From Bradyrhizobium sp. CCBAU 51627 (lineage in GTDB: Bacteria; Pseudomonadota; Alphaproteobacteria; Rhizobiales; Xanthobacteraceae), in contig NZ_LBJG01000024.1 of assembly GCF_028128765.1 (NCBI RefSeq), forward strand, positions 62,001-126,000: a stretch of DNA of 64,000 nucleotides, read 5' to 3'. A model generated the notes under the pieces. It did no database searches. It saw nothing but the letters and a program-made list of their open reading frames with translations, and was not told the DNA's origin. Both the position numbers and the translations under genes were made by a program. Positions 32,758-41,963 of this stretch are shown here, piece after piece. Within the stretch, counting starts at the first letter, position 1. Each line of letters starts with the position of its first letter.

Positions 32758-32782
32758 AACTTGGCCCCGGTTTTAAAGTTCC
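32758..32782 (-). promoter_or_regulatory. EcfG-type promoter for the DUF3309 gene
   Basis: On the minus strand GGAAC (32782-32778) is followed by 17 bases and GTT (32760-32758). The predicted start near 32750 leaves about 53 bases before the ATG at 32697. The base before GTT is A instead of the consensus C. Confidence 0.5.
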
Positions 32783-32877
32783 GGTCTTGCAACGGGGCCG
32801 CAGGTCCGACTTGCATGGAACCTTTGTTCGCCGAGCCGGCATGATTAGATGAGGATCACTCATCACGGGGCAAAGCC

Positions 32878-33195
32878 ATGTCAGCACCGCTTGTCGTCTC
32901 CATTCCGCATCGCCTCGGCCGCGAGGAGGCGCTACGTCGCCTCAAGACCGGCCTCGGCCGCGCCGCAGCGAGCATTCCAGTCATGCAGGTCGAGGAGGAG
33001 CGCTGGACCGGCGACAGCATGAATTTTCGAATCCGCGCGCTCGGCCAGGTCGCGAGCGGTCAGGTCGATGTTGCCGACGATCACGTCAAGGTGCAGGTGG
33101 TGCTGCCCTGGCTGCTCCAGCGCTTTGCCGAGATGGCGCAGGCGACGATCAAGAAGCGCGGGCAATTGCTGCTGACCAAGGACGAGGGGAAGTAG
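32878..33195 (+). CDS. Polyhydroxyalkanoic acid system family protein
   Basis: A 105-residue protein that begins MSAPLVVSIPHRLGREEALR and matches the small family found with polyhydroxyalkanoate granules (PHA_gran_rgn). The fold is a start-domain-like beta sheet (WTGDSMNFRIRALGQVASGQ, VDVADDHVKVQVVLPWLL). Its exact role is not known. It converges with treY, the two stops being two bases apart. Confidence 0.8.
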   Translation: MSAPLVVSIPHRLGREEALRRLKTGLGRAAASIPVMQVEEERWTGDSMNFRIRALGQVASGQVDVADDHVKVQVVLPWLLQRFAEMAQATIKKRGQLLLTKDEGK

Positions 33196-33197
33196 GT

Positions 33198-35981
33198 TCA
33201 GGAGCTGAGGCGCTGCCGCGGAGCCCTGATGGCGCTTGCCGCACGAGCTTCGATGACGGCGGCGGGAAAATCACGGAAAACCTGCGCGACGGGGAGTTGA
33301 TTGCTTGTCAGGTGAGGTGCGGTATAGCCGGTGATGTCGACCGTTGCGTCGAATCCTTCGAGCGTTGGCCATTCCCGACCCGCTTGCGTAAAAGGGGCGA
33401 ACTGGCGCGCGACCACGACGATCGCCGCGGTTCGGCCACGGCGGCGAGCGAAGGCGATGACATGATCGGCGTGCGCACCTTGGACGTCGAGCGGCCGGTA
33501 GTCGCCCTGGGCAAAGATGTCGGGGAGCTCATTGCGCAGCTTGAGCAGGTGTCGCGTCCAGGCCAGTTTGATCTGGCCGTCGGGCCGCGACCTGGTCAGG
33601 CCGCGCCAATCCGGATTGTGCAGCGCGCCCAGCGCCGCCTCTCGCGCGGCAAAATCCACCGGCCGGCGGTTGTCGGGATCGACCAGCGACAAGTCCCAGA
33701 ATTCGGTGCCTTGGTAGAAATCGGGAACCCCCGGCAGTGTGGCCTTCAACGTGAGCTGGCTCAGCGAATTCAGTGCGCCAAGCAGCGCAACGCGCCGGGC
33801 CAGGGTCCGGAGCGCGTCCAGGAATTCGCCCGATAGTGCCGGATCGAGGATCTTCCCGATGAAGCTCTTGATGCCGCTCTCATAAGCCTCGTGAGGGTTG
33901 AGCCAGCTCGTCTCCTCCTTGCCTTCGCGTGCGGCTTTCAGCGCATAGGCCTGGATGCGTTCGACGAAACCGGCATCCGGCTCCTCCAGCGGCCAGGCGC
34001 CGAGCAGGGTCTGATAGAGCATGTATTCGAAGGTTGCCGATGGCGCGCGCAGATGGCCGTGAAGCGCGAGGTGCGGCGCGTTCAGCACCTTCCAGCGTGC
34101 CACCGCGCTGGTCCATTCGCCAGGGATCTCGCTGAGCGCCGCGATTCTCGCGCGGGCGTCCTCGCCCCGCTTGGTATCGTGGGTCGCGGTCGCGGTCATC
34201 CCTTGCGGCCATTCCCTGGCGCGCGCCCGCATCGCCTCGTGGAAGGCGGGGATAGTGAGGCCCTTGCTCGCGGGATCGCCGCCGACCTCGTTGAGTGCGA
34301 GCAGTCGATGGAACTGGTAGAACGCCGTGTCCTCCAGCGACTTCGCCATGACAGGCCCGGTGAACTGCTGCACTTTCAGCGCGAAGCGGCGCACACGCGG
34401 GGCGCTGTGCGGTGGACGACCGGGCTTGAGCAAGTCCATGGTCAGGGCATCGCGCAGGAAGTCGAAAATGCCTTCGTCGGCGGCGAACCATTCGGCGCGG
34501 GCGCGCGCGATGGTGTCGTCGATCAGCTTGCGGTCGAGGGCGGTCGGGCCGCTATGCGTCAGATAGGTGCGGTAGACCGGGAAATGCAGCACGTATAATT
34601 CGAGTGCCTGCCGCAGGCTGTCGGCGGAGAAATCACGGGTCGAATAGTGGCCGTTGGCGATGCGTGCGAGCAGGCGCGTCAGCACGATGAATTCGCTGGT
34701 CAGCAGCGTTTCCAGCACGCGCCTTTTGGCCTCCTTGACGTAGGGCGCGAGCCGCGGCGGCCGGTTGCTGATCTGTCGCCAGGTCTCGTCCAGTGCGTCC
34801 AGCCCCTTGGCATCCACCAGCACCTGGGTGATCGCGTTCATCCACTCATAGCCGGTGGTGCCCTGCACGCCGGCGAAATGCGGCAGCTTCTCGTGCTCGC
34901 ACAGGATCTTTTCGATCACGGTATAGAACGGTTTTGTGTTGCCCTGCGCGTCGCGCACCAGCCGGCGCAGCCGCTGGCAATATTGCGCGGGATCGCGCAG
35001 GCCGTCGATGTGATCGAGGCGGATGCCTTGCAGTCTGCCGTCGGCGACGAGTTGCTTCACCAGCCGATGCGTGGCGGCAAAAGTGCTCGCGTCCTCGACC
35101 CGCAGTCCGGCAAGTCCGTTGACGTCGAAGAAGCGGCGATAATTGATGTCGCTCGATGCAAGGCGCCAATGGCCGAGCTTGTAGTTCTGCCGCTCCAGCA
35201 GGTGATGCAGCGCCAGTGTCTGTGCCGGGCGATCCTTGCCGGCGCGGTAAGCGGCAAGGCCGTGGGCGATGATGCCGGCTGCGCCAGCGATATCCGTCAG
35301 CTCCGCCTTGAAGGCGGGGGCCTCCTTGCGGTTGGGACGGCGCAAGCCGGTGTAGCGCGCGGCGAGCGAGAGCAGGCGTCTGCCCCCTTCGGTCTCGGCG
35401 GCGTCTGCCTCCTTGACGATCATCCGCAATATCTCACCATAGCGCTCCGGCACGATCGGCAGCCGATGTTCGAAATACCAGGCTGAAAAGCTGCCTTCGC
35501 CGGGATCGTAGCGCAACTCGATATCGCCGCGCTCCAGAGCCTCGCCATAGGACGATCCGAGGATCGGCAGCAGCACGCCACCACGGGCACGGTAGGGCAA
35601 TTGATCCCAGTCGATATCGAAGGAGACTGCGTGCGGCGAGGCCTGGCCCCATTCCAGCACGTCCAGCCACCAGGGATTGTCGGAAAAATGCACGCCGACA
35701 TGGTTGGGCACGAAATCGATGATGAGCCCGAGGTCGTGACGTGCCAGCGCTTCGCTCAGCCGGTCAAACCCGGCTTCGCCGCCAAGCTCGGGATTGAACT
35801 GGCTGTGGTCGACCGTGTCGTAACCGTGGGTCGAGCCCTTGCGCGCCTTCATCACCGGCGAGGCGTAGAGATGGGTGATGCCCAGCGCCTTGAGGTAAGG
35901 CACCACGGCGGCGGCCTTGTCGAAATCGAAATCCGAGGTGAGCTGAAGCCGGTAAGTCGCGAGAGGAATCGCCGAAGGCAT
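33198..35981 (-). CDS. treY: Malto-oligosyltrehalose synthase
   Basis: A 927-residue GH13 enzyme that turns the reducing-end alpha-1,4 bond of a maltodextrin into the alpha,alpha-1,1 bond of trehalose. The N-terminus (ATYRLQLTSDFDFDKAAAVV, then YLKALGITHLYASPV) and DFVPNHVGVHFSDNPWW are diagnostic of TreY. The nucleophile Asp lies in RLDHIDGLRDP; the C-terminal LKATLPGVPDFYQGTEFWD is intact. It is the last gene of the glgE operon and begins one base after the treZ stop, so both trehalose-releasing enzymes are made together. Confidence 0.96.
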   Translation of the reverse strand: MPSAIPLATYRLQLTSDFDFDKAAAVVPYLKALGITHLYASPVMKARKGSTHGYDTVDHSQFNPELGGEAGFDRLSEALARHDLGLIIDFVPNHVGVHFSDNPWWLDVLEWGQASPHAVSFDIDWDQLPYRARGGVLLPILGSSYGEALERGDIELRYDPGEGSFSAWYFEHRLPIVPERYGEILRMIVKEADAAETEGGRRLLSLAARYTGLRRPNRKEAPAFKAELTDIAGAAGIIAHGLAAYRAGKDRPAQTLALHHLLERQNYKLGHWRLASSDINYRRFFDVNGLAGLRVEDASTFAATHRLVKQLVADGRLQGIRLDHIDGLRDPAQYCQRLRRLVRDAQGNTKPFYTVIEKILCEHEKLPHFAGVQGTTGYEWMNAITQVLVDAKGLDALDETWRQISNRPPRLAPYVKEAKRRVLETLLTSEFIVLTRLLARIANGHYSTRDFSADSLRQALELYVLHFPVYRTYLTHSGPTALDRKLIDDTIARARAEWFAADEGIFDFLRDALTMDLLKPGRPPHSAPRVRRFALKVQQFTGPVMAKSLEDTAFYQFHRLLALNEVGGDPASKGLTIPAFHEAMRARAREWPQGMTATATHDTKRGEDARARIAALSEIPGEWTSAVARWKVLNAPHLALHGHLRAPSATFEYMLYQTLLGAWPLEEPDAGFVERIQAYALKAAREGKEETSWLNPHEAYESGIKSFIGKILDPALSGEFLDALRTLARRVALLGALNSLSQLTLKATLPGVPDFYQGTEFWDLSLVDPDNRRPVDFAAREAALGALHNPDWRGLTRSRPDGQIKLAWTRHLLKLRNELPDIFAQGDYRPLDVQGAHADHVIAFARRRGRTAAIVVVARQFAPFTQAGREWPTLEGFDATVDITGYTAPHLTSNQLPVAQVFRDFPAAVIEARAASAIRAPRQRLSS

Positions 35982-35982
35982 A

Positions 35983-37737
35983 TCAACCTCCGAGATGCCA
36001 GATCACCGACCAGGGTGATAGCCGGTCGCCGGTCGCGCCGCCCCAGATCGGCGCGCCCGTCATGCTGTTGGAATACGCAACATCCTTGTCGGAGAGGTTG
36101 GCAAGGAGACGCAGGGTCGCGCCGTCAGCCATGCGCCAATGCGCGGTGAGCACGCCGTTGTCCGTTGCCTCGGCATTGCCGAAGCGCGCCCCCTTCAGCC
36201 GTGGCATGATCTCGTTGCGGCGGAGCACGAGGAGCTCGCGCACCAGCGCGAGCCGGGCATTTTGCTCCGGCGTGCGGCTGGTCCAGTCCAGCACCGCCGA
36301 TTGCGGCGTGGCCGGGTCGAGCGGATCGGGCACCTCGTCGCCGTACTTCTCATAGGCCCACGCATATTCCTGCTTGCGGCCCTTGCGCACGGCCTCGGCG
36401 AGCCCGCCCTGGAAGTCGCAGAAGAACGGGAAGGGGACTTTCGAGCCCCATTCCTCGCCCTGAAACAGCATGGGTACCATCGGCGCGAGCAACGTCACCG
36501 CGAGTGCGGCCTCGATCTGCACGGGCGGTGCCAGGCTCTCGAGGCGCTCGCCGAGAGGCCGGTTGCCGATCTGGTCATGGTTCTGCAGGAAGTTGACGAA
36601 GGTCGCCGGCGGCAGCTCGCCGCTCGGTTCGCCACGCGGCTTCTTGCCCCAGAACTCCGAGATCTCGCCCTGATAGACGAAGCCGGAGGCGAGTGCACGC
36701 GCCAGATCCATGCGCGGCGTCTGATAATCGGCGTAATAGCCGGCGTGCTCGCCGGTCAGCATCACGTGCCAGGCGTGGTGATAATCGTCATTCCACTGTG
36801 CGCGATATTTGCCATTCGGCGGCTCCTGCGCAGCGTCGAGCAGGCTGGCGCGGTTGTCGCCGTTCTCCAGCACGAGATGGATGTGCCGCCCTGTGACCCG
36901 CGCGAGCTCGCCCGCGGCGACGCTGAGGTCTTGCAGCATCGACTGCTCGCCCGGAATCGCCATGATGTGGTTGGCGGCATCGAGCCTCAAGCCGTCGAAG
37001 CGATAGTCGGTGAGCCAGGACAACGCGTTCTCGACGGCAAAGGCCCGGACCTGCGACACGCGATAATCGATCGTGCTGCCCCAGGGTGTGTGCGCGTCGG
37101 TGAAGAAACCAGGCGCGTAGCGTCCGAGATAGTTTCCCTCGGGACCGAAGTGATTGTAGACGACGTCCAGAAATACCATCAGCCCGCGCAGATGCGCTGC
37201 GTCGATCAGCGTCTTCAGCTCTTCCGGCCGGCCATAGGCGCTGTCGGGCGCGTACCACAGCACGCCGTCATAGCCCCAACCGCGGCGGCCGGCAAAATCG
37301 GCCAGCGGCATCAGCTCCAGCGCGGTGATACCGGTCGCGACGAGATGATCGAGCTTGTCGATCATGGCGCGGTAGCTTCCTTCCGCCGTGAAGGTGCCGA
37401 CATGGGCCTCGATCAGCACCGTCTCTTCCCAGGGACGTCCGCGCCAGTCCTCCGCGCGCCAAGCGAAGCCATCGTGATCGATCACCTCGCTCGGACCGAA
37501 CACGTCCTCCGGCTGGAACGCGGAGGCGGGATCGGGCACGTCGATGTCGTCGTCGATCCTGAATTTGTAGCGGCTGCCGACGGGCAGGTCGGCAATCTCG
37601 GCGACGTACCAACCGTCCTGCCGGCGCTGCATCGCATGTCGTCGCTCGAGCAGGAGATCGACCCGACGCGCACCTGGTGCCCACAAACGGAACGACACGC
37701 CATCCTTGGTCGGCTTCGCCCCGAACGATGGCCTCAT
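35983..37737 (-). CDS. treZ: Malto-oligosyltrehalose trehalohydrolase
   Basis: A 584-residue GH13 enzyme. It releases trehalose from the maltooligosyl-trehalose made by TreY. The N-terminal carbohydrate-binding domain (FRLWAPGARRVDLLLERR) is followed by the barrel with DVVYNHFGPEGNYLG, FDGLRLDAANHI (nucleophile Asp), HLVLENGDN (acid/base Glu) and NFLQNHDQIGNRP. The ATG overlaps the glgX stop in an ATGA, marking coupled translation. Confidence 0.95.
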   Translation of the reverse strand: MRPSFGAKPTKDGVSFRLWAPGARRVDLLLERRHAMQRRQDGWYVAEIADLPVGSRYKFRIDDDIDVPDPASAFQPEDVFGPSEVIDHDGFAWRAEDWRGRPWEETVLIEAHVGTFTAEGSYRAMIDKLDHLVATGITALELMPLADFAGRRGWGYDGVLWYAPDSAYGRPEELKTLIDAAHLRGLMVFLDVVYNHFGPEGNYLGRYAPGFFTDAHTPWGSTIDYRVSQVRAFAVENALSWLTDYRFDGLRLDAANHIMAIPGEQSMLQDLSVAAGELARVTGRHIHLVLENGDNRASLLDAAQEPPNGKYRAQWNDDYHHAWHVMLTGEHAGYYADYQTPRMDLARALASGFVYQGEISEFWGKKPRGEPSGELPPATFVNFLQNHDQIGNRPLGERLESLAPPVQIEAALAVTLLAPMVPMLFQGEEWGSKVPFPFFCDFQGGLAEAVRKGRKQEYAWAYEKYGDEVPDPLDPATPQSAVLDWTSRTPEQNARLALVRELLVLRRNEIMPRLKGARFGNAEATDNGVLTAHWRMADGATLRLLANLSDKDVAYSNSMTGAPIWGGATGDRLSPWSVIWHLGG

Positions 37738-39812
37738 AGCGCCCCCGCGAAGGCGAGCACAGAGCGGGGCGGCGCCTTGCTGTCGCTTCCCGGCAGGAAG
37801 TCAACGCTGTTCAGCTTGGCATCCGTCGTGTTCAGGATCTGCTGCCAGCTCTTGTATTCGGGCATTTTGGGCAATTTGAATGCGATCTCTTCGGGAGCGG
37901 CGTTCAATACGATAAATATTGCCGCGCTGGCCGGTTCCATCGGTCCCATCACATAAGACAGGAACCGCCCGTCCGGGAATGTCCAGTCGCTCTCCGTCAT
38001 CTCGTTGCCTTCGGGCGTCAGCCACAGCGCGCCGTAGGAAATGCCATCCTTGGGCCGGCCGTCGAGCCAGCGATGGCTGCGCAGCTGCGAGAAGCGGCGG
38101 CGGATGTCGGCGAGATCGGCGACAAACCTGACCATGTCGTCGCCCTCCTTGCCGAGATTCTCCCAGCCGACCCAGCCGACCTCGTTGTCCTGGCAGTAAG
38201 CGTTATTGTTGCCGGATTGCGTGTTGCCGACCTCGTCGCCGGCAAGGATCAGGGGAATGCCCTGCGCCAGCATCAGGCAGGCCAGCGCGTTCTTGCGCAG
38301 CTGCCGCCGCAGCGCTACGATATCGGGATCGTCGGTCGGACCCTCGATACCGCAATTGTTGCTGTGGTTGTCGTTGGAGCCGTCGCGATTGTCCTCGCCG
38401 TTGGCCTCGTTGTGCTTCTCGTTATAGCTGAAGAGGTCGGCGAGCGTGAAGCCGTCATGCACGGTGATATGGTTGATGCTGGCGCGGGGCCGCCGTCCGT
38501 CGTGGTTGAACAGGTCGGAGGACGCCGTCATGCGGCTGGAGATGTCGCCGATCAGGCTGCCTTCGCCGCTCCAGTAGCGGCGCATGGCGCTGCGATAGCG
38601 ATCGTTCCACTCCGACCATTGCGAGGGGAATGCGCCGACCTGATAGCCGCCGAGGCCGAGGTCCCACGGCTCGGCGACGAGCTTGACGGCCGCCAGCACC
38701 GGGTCCTGCCGGATCGCGGTGAGGAACGAGATGCCGCGATCGAAACCGTTCGGGCCGCGCGCCAGCGTCGTGGCGAGATCGAAGCGGAAGCCGTCGACGT
38801 GACAGACCTCGACCCAGTAGCGCAAGCTATCCATCACCATCTGCAGCACGCGCGGATGGGTGAGGTTCACCGACGAGCCGCAGCCGGTGAAGTCGTCATA
38901 GTAGCGCGGGTTCTCGCGGTTCAGCCAGTAATAAGAGGCGTTGTCGATGCCGCGGTAGCACAGCGTCGGTCCGAGATGGTTGCCCTCGGCGGTGTGGTTG
39001 TAGACGACATCTAGCATCACCTCGATGCCGGCATCGTGCAGACGCGCGACCGTGGTGCGGAAGGAGTCGAGTGCATTGTCCTGAGCGTAGCGCGGCTCGG
39101 GCGCGAAGAAGGATAACGTATTGTAGCCCCAATAATTGGCGAGCTTCTTCTCGACCAGGATGCGGTCGTCGACGAAACTGTGGATCGGCAGCAACTCGAT
39201 CGTGGTGACGCCGAGCTTCTTCAAATGCTCGATCATCGCGGGCGACGACAGGCCGCCATAGGTGCCGCGCAAATTCGGCGGCACGTCGTCGCGCTTCTGC
39301 GTCAGGCCCTTGACGTGGGCTTCGTAGATGATGGTGTCTTCCCAGGGGATGTTGGGGCGGATCTCGCGGCGGCCCCAGTTGAAGGTCTCGTCGACCACGA
39401 CGGCCTTGGGCATGCCGCGCGCATTGTCGCGCCGGTCGAACGACAAGTCCTCGCGCGCCGAGCCGGTGCGGTAGGCGAAATGGGCGTCGCTCCACACCAG
39501 TCGCCCCGCGAGGCGCTTCGCGTAAGGATCGAGCAGCAGCTTGTTGGCATTGAAGCGGTGGCCATGCTCGGGCTCGTAGGGACCGTGCACGCGATAGCCG
39601 TAGAGCTGGCCCGGCGAGACGTCGTTGAGATAGCCATGCCAGACGTCCTCGGTACGCTCCGGCAACTCGATGCGCTCGAGCTCGCGGCGCCCTTGGGTGT
39701 CGAACAGGCACAGCTCGACCTTCTGCGCGTTGGCGGAGAACAGCGCGAAGTTGGTGCCGCGGCCGTCCCAGCTTGCACCGAGGCGGGCGGGCGATCCAGC
39801 AGTCAGGCGCAT
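37734..39812 (-). CDS. glgX: Glycogen debranching enzyme (isoamylase type)
   Basis: A 692-residue GH13_11 enzyme that cuts alpha-1,6 branches of glycogen or limit dextrins. It has the N-terminal CBM48 (ARLGASWDGRGTNFALFSA), YWGYNTLSFFAPEPRYA, DVVYNHTAEGNHLGPTL, DGFRFDLATTLAR with the nucleophile Asp, KLVAEPWDLG with the acid/base Glu, and INHITVHDGFTLADLFSY. Its debranched chains are substrates for TreY. It starts three bases after the glgB stop. Confidence 0.96.
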   Translation of the reverse strand: MRLTAGSPARLGASWDGRGTNFALFSANAQKVELCLFDTQGRRELERIELPERTEDVWHGYLNDVSPGQLYGYRVHGPYEPEHGHRFNANKLLLDPYAKRLAGRLVWSDAHFAYRTGSAREDLSFDRRDNARGMPKAVVVDETFNWGRREIRPNIPWEDTIIYEAHVKGLTQKRDDVPPNLRGTYGGLSSPAMIEHLKKLGVTTIELLPIHSFVDDRILVEKKLANYWGYNTLSFFAPEPRYAQDNALDSFRTTVARLHDAGIEVMLDVVYNHTAEGNHLGPTLCYRGIDNASYYWLNRENPRYYDDFTGCGSSVNLTHPRVLQMVMDSLRYWVEVCHVDGFRFDLATTLARGPNGFDRGISFLTAIRQDPVLAAVKLVAEPWDLGLGGYQVGAFPSQWSEWNDRYRSAMRRYWSGEGSLIGDISSRMTASSDLFNHDGRRPRASINHITVHDGFTLADLFSYNEKHNEANGEDNRDGSNDNHSNNCGIEGPTDDPDIVALRRQLRKNALACLMLAQGIPLILAGDEVGNTQSGNNNAYCQDNEVGWVGWENLGKEGDDMVRFVADLADIRRRFSQLRSHRWLDGRPKDGISYGALWLTPEGNEMTESDWTFPDGRFLSYVMGPMEPASAAIFIVLNAAPEEIAFKLPKMPEYKSWQQILNTTDAKLNSVDFLPGSDSKAPPRSVLAFAGAL

Positions 39813-39815
39813 CGG

Positions 39816-41963
39816 TCAGCTTTCCGGAACGAGGAAGATCGCAGCGAGTGGCGGAATGGTGAGACGGAGCTCGGGCGCCTTGCCGTCAACGGTCTGGACC
39901 TCGCCGATGTTCCCGACATTGGTGCCGCCATAATGGGCGGAGTCCGAATTGAACACCTCTTTCCACTTGCCGGCGAACGGCACGGGGACGCGGTAGTTGC
40001 GATAGACATTGGGCGAGAAGTTGACGACCACGAGACACCGCGCGTGGTCGTCAAAGCCCTTGCGCAGCCAGGCGAAAACGTTGCGGTTGGCATCATCAGT
40101 GATCAGCCATTCGAAGCCGGCCTGGTCGCAATCCATCTGGTGCAGCGCCGGCACGGCGCGATAGAGCCGGTTGAGGTCGCGGACCAGCGACTGGATGCCC
40201 TGATGGTACTTGTATTCGAGCAGGTGCCAGTCGAGCGACTGGTCGTGATTCCACTCGCTGCTCTGCGCGATCTCGCCGCCCATGAACAGCAGCTTCTTGC
40301 CGGGATGGCCGAACATGAAGCTGTAATAGGCGCGCAGATTGGCAAAGCGTTGCCATTCGTCACCAGGCATGCGGCCGAAGATCGAGCGTTTGCCATGCAC
40401 GACTTCGTCATGCGACAGCGGCAGGATGAAATTTTCCGAGAACGCGTAGTGCAGGCCGAACAGGATCTCGCCGTGGTGGTATTTGCGGTGGATCGGATCC
40501 TTGCTGATGTAGTTCAGCGTGTCGTGCATCCAGCCCATGTTCCACTTGTAGCCGAAGCCGAGACCGCCGAACTCCACGGGACGCGAGACTTGCGGCCAGG
40601 CGGTCGACTCCTCAGCCGCCGTGGTCGCCTGCGGAAAACGCGCGAACAGTTCGGTGTTGAAGCGGCGCAGGAAATTGATCGCCTCGATGTTCTCGCGGCC
40701 GCCGTACTGGTTCGGGATCCAGGCGCCGGGCGGGCGGCTGTAGTCGAGGTACAGCATGGATGCGACCGCGTCGACGCGCAGGCCGTCGATGGCATAGCGC
40801 TCCAGCCAGAACAGCGCGTTCGAGACCAGGAAGTTGGTCACTTCGGTGCGGCCGTAATTGTAGATCAGTGTGCCCCAGTCGAGATGGCGGCCCTGCAGCG
40901 GGTTGGCGTGCTCGTAGAGCGAGGTGCCGTCAAACTGGCCGAGCCCGTGCGGGTCGTCGGGGAAATGGCCGGGGACCCAGTCGAGCAGCACGCCGATGCC
41001 TTCGCGATGGCAGGCATCGATCAGCGCGGCAAAATCCCCAGGCCCGCCGAAGCGGCTGGTCGGCGCATAGAGTCCGGTCGGCTGATAGCCCCAGGAGCCG
41101 TCGAACGGATGCTCGCTGACAGGCAGGAATTCGAGATGGGTGAAGCCCATGTCGCGCGCATAGGCCGGCAGCTGCTCGGCGAGATCGCGATAGCTCAGCC
41201 ATTCGTTGCCGTCCTTGCGTCGCCATGAGCCGAGATGGACCTCGTAGATCGACATCGGTGCCGCCAGCGCGTTGATGCCATCGGGCGCGGGGCGCGGCCG
41301 CGGCAAGTGCGCCTCGTCGAACACGATGGAGGCGGTCTTCGGCCGCAGCTCGCTCGCGAACGCCAGCGGGTCGGATTTCAGCGGCAGCAGGTGGCCGTGT
41401 GGCCCGATGATCTCGAACTTGTAATGATCGCCCGCCTTCGCGTGGGGAATGAACAATTCCCAATACCCGGCGCCGCGCACCCGCATCGGGTGACGCCGTC
41501 CGTCCCAGAAATTGAAATCGCCGACCACCGAGACGCGCCGCGCATTCGGCGCCAGCACCACGAAGCCGATGCCGTCGATGCCCTCCAGCCGCATCGGATG
41601 CGCCCCGAGCTTGTCGTAAAGGCGCTGATGCGTGCCTTCGCCGAGCAAATAAAGATCGAAGTCGGTCAGGATCGGCGGGAAACGATAGGCATCCTCGAAT
41701 TCGACGACGTTGTCGCCGAATTTTGCCCGGAGCTGGTAGTGCCTGGAGCCGTTGGGCAATGCGCCGATGAACAGACCGGAATCGTGGACGCGGTCGAGCC
41801 TGGCGACCTCGCCATGTTCTCCGACCGCCTCGACGTTCGAGGCGTCGGGCAGAAACGCGCGCACGACATTCTTGCCGCCTTCGGGGTGGCGTCCGAGATA
41901 GTGGAAGGGGTCGGAGTGCCGGCCCTCGATGATCGCATAGGCTTCGGCAGGCAGTTTAGGCAT
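39816..41963 (-). CDS. glgB: 1,4-alpha-glucan branching enzyme
   Basis: 715 residues from ATG 41963, with GGAG close upstream and an eight-base overlap with the preceding stop; a GTG at 41981 is the alternative. It has two N-terminal domains, including CBM48 ([19 protein letters not shown]), and then the GH13_9 barrel with [40 protein letters not shown] (nucleophile Asp), [13 protein letters not shown] (acid/base Glu) and [14 protein letters not shown]. It puts alpha-1,6 branches into the glucan made by a GlgE-type route. No glgA or glgC lies in this window. Confidence 0.97.
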   Translation of the reverse strand: MPKLPAEAYAIIEGRHSDPFHYLGRHPEGGKNVVRAFLPDASNVEAVGEHGEVARLDRVHDSGLFIGALPNGSRHYQLRAKFGDNVVEFEDAYRFPPILTDFDLYLLGEGTHQRLYDKLGAHPMRLEGIDGIGFVVLAPNARRVSVVGDFNFWDGRRHPMRVRGAGYWELFIPHAKAGDHYKFEIIGPHGHLLPLKSDPLAFASELRPKTASIVFDEAHLPRPRPAPDGINALAAPMSIYEVHLGSWRRKDGNEWLSYRDLAEQLPAYARDMGFTHLEFLPVSEHPFDGSWGYQPTGLYAPTSRFGGPGDFAALIDACHREGIGVLLDWVPGHFPDDPHGLGQFDGTSLYEHANPLQGRHLDWGTLIYNYGRTEVTNFLVSNALFWLERYAIDGLRVDAVASMLYLDYSRPPGAWIPNQYGGRENIEAINFLRRFNTELFARFPQATTAAEESTAWPQVSRPVEFGGLGFGYKWNMGWMHDTLNYISKDPIHRKYHHGEILFGLHYAFSENFILPLSHDEVVHGKRSIFGRMPGDEWQRFANLRAYYSFMFGHPGKKLLFMGGEIAQSSEWNHDQSLDWHLLEYKYHQGIQSLVRDLNRLYRAVPALHQMDCDQAGFEWLITDDANRNVFAWLRKGFDDHARCLVVVNFSPNVYRNYRVPVPFAGKWKEVFNSDSAHYGGTNVGNIGEVQTVDGKAPELRLTIPPLAAIFLVPES

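Noticed and set aside
36139..37956. A 605-codon open frame opposite treZ and the end of glgX
   Set aside because: It crosses two verified genes in antisense and has low-complexity Arg/Ala/Val composition.
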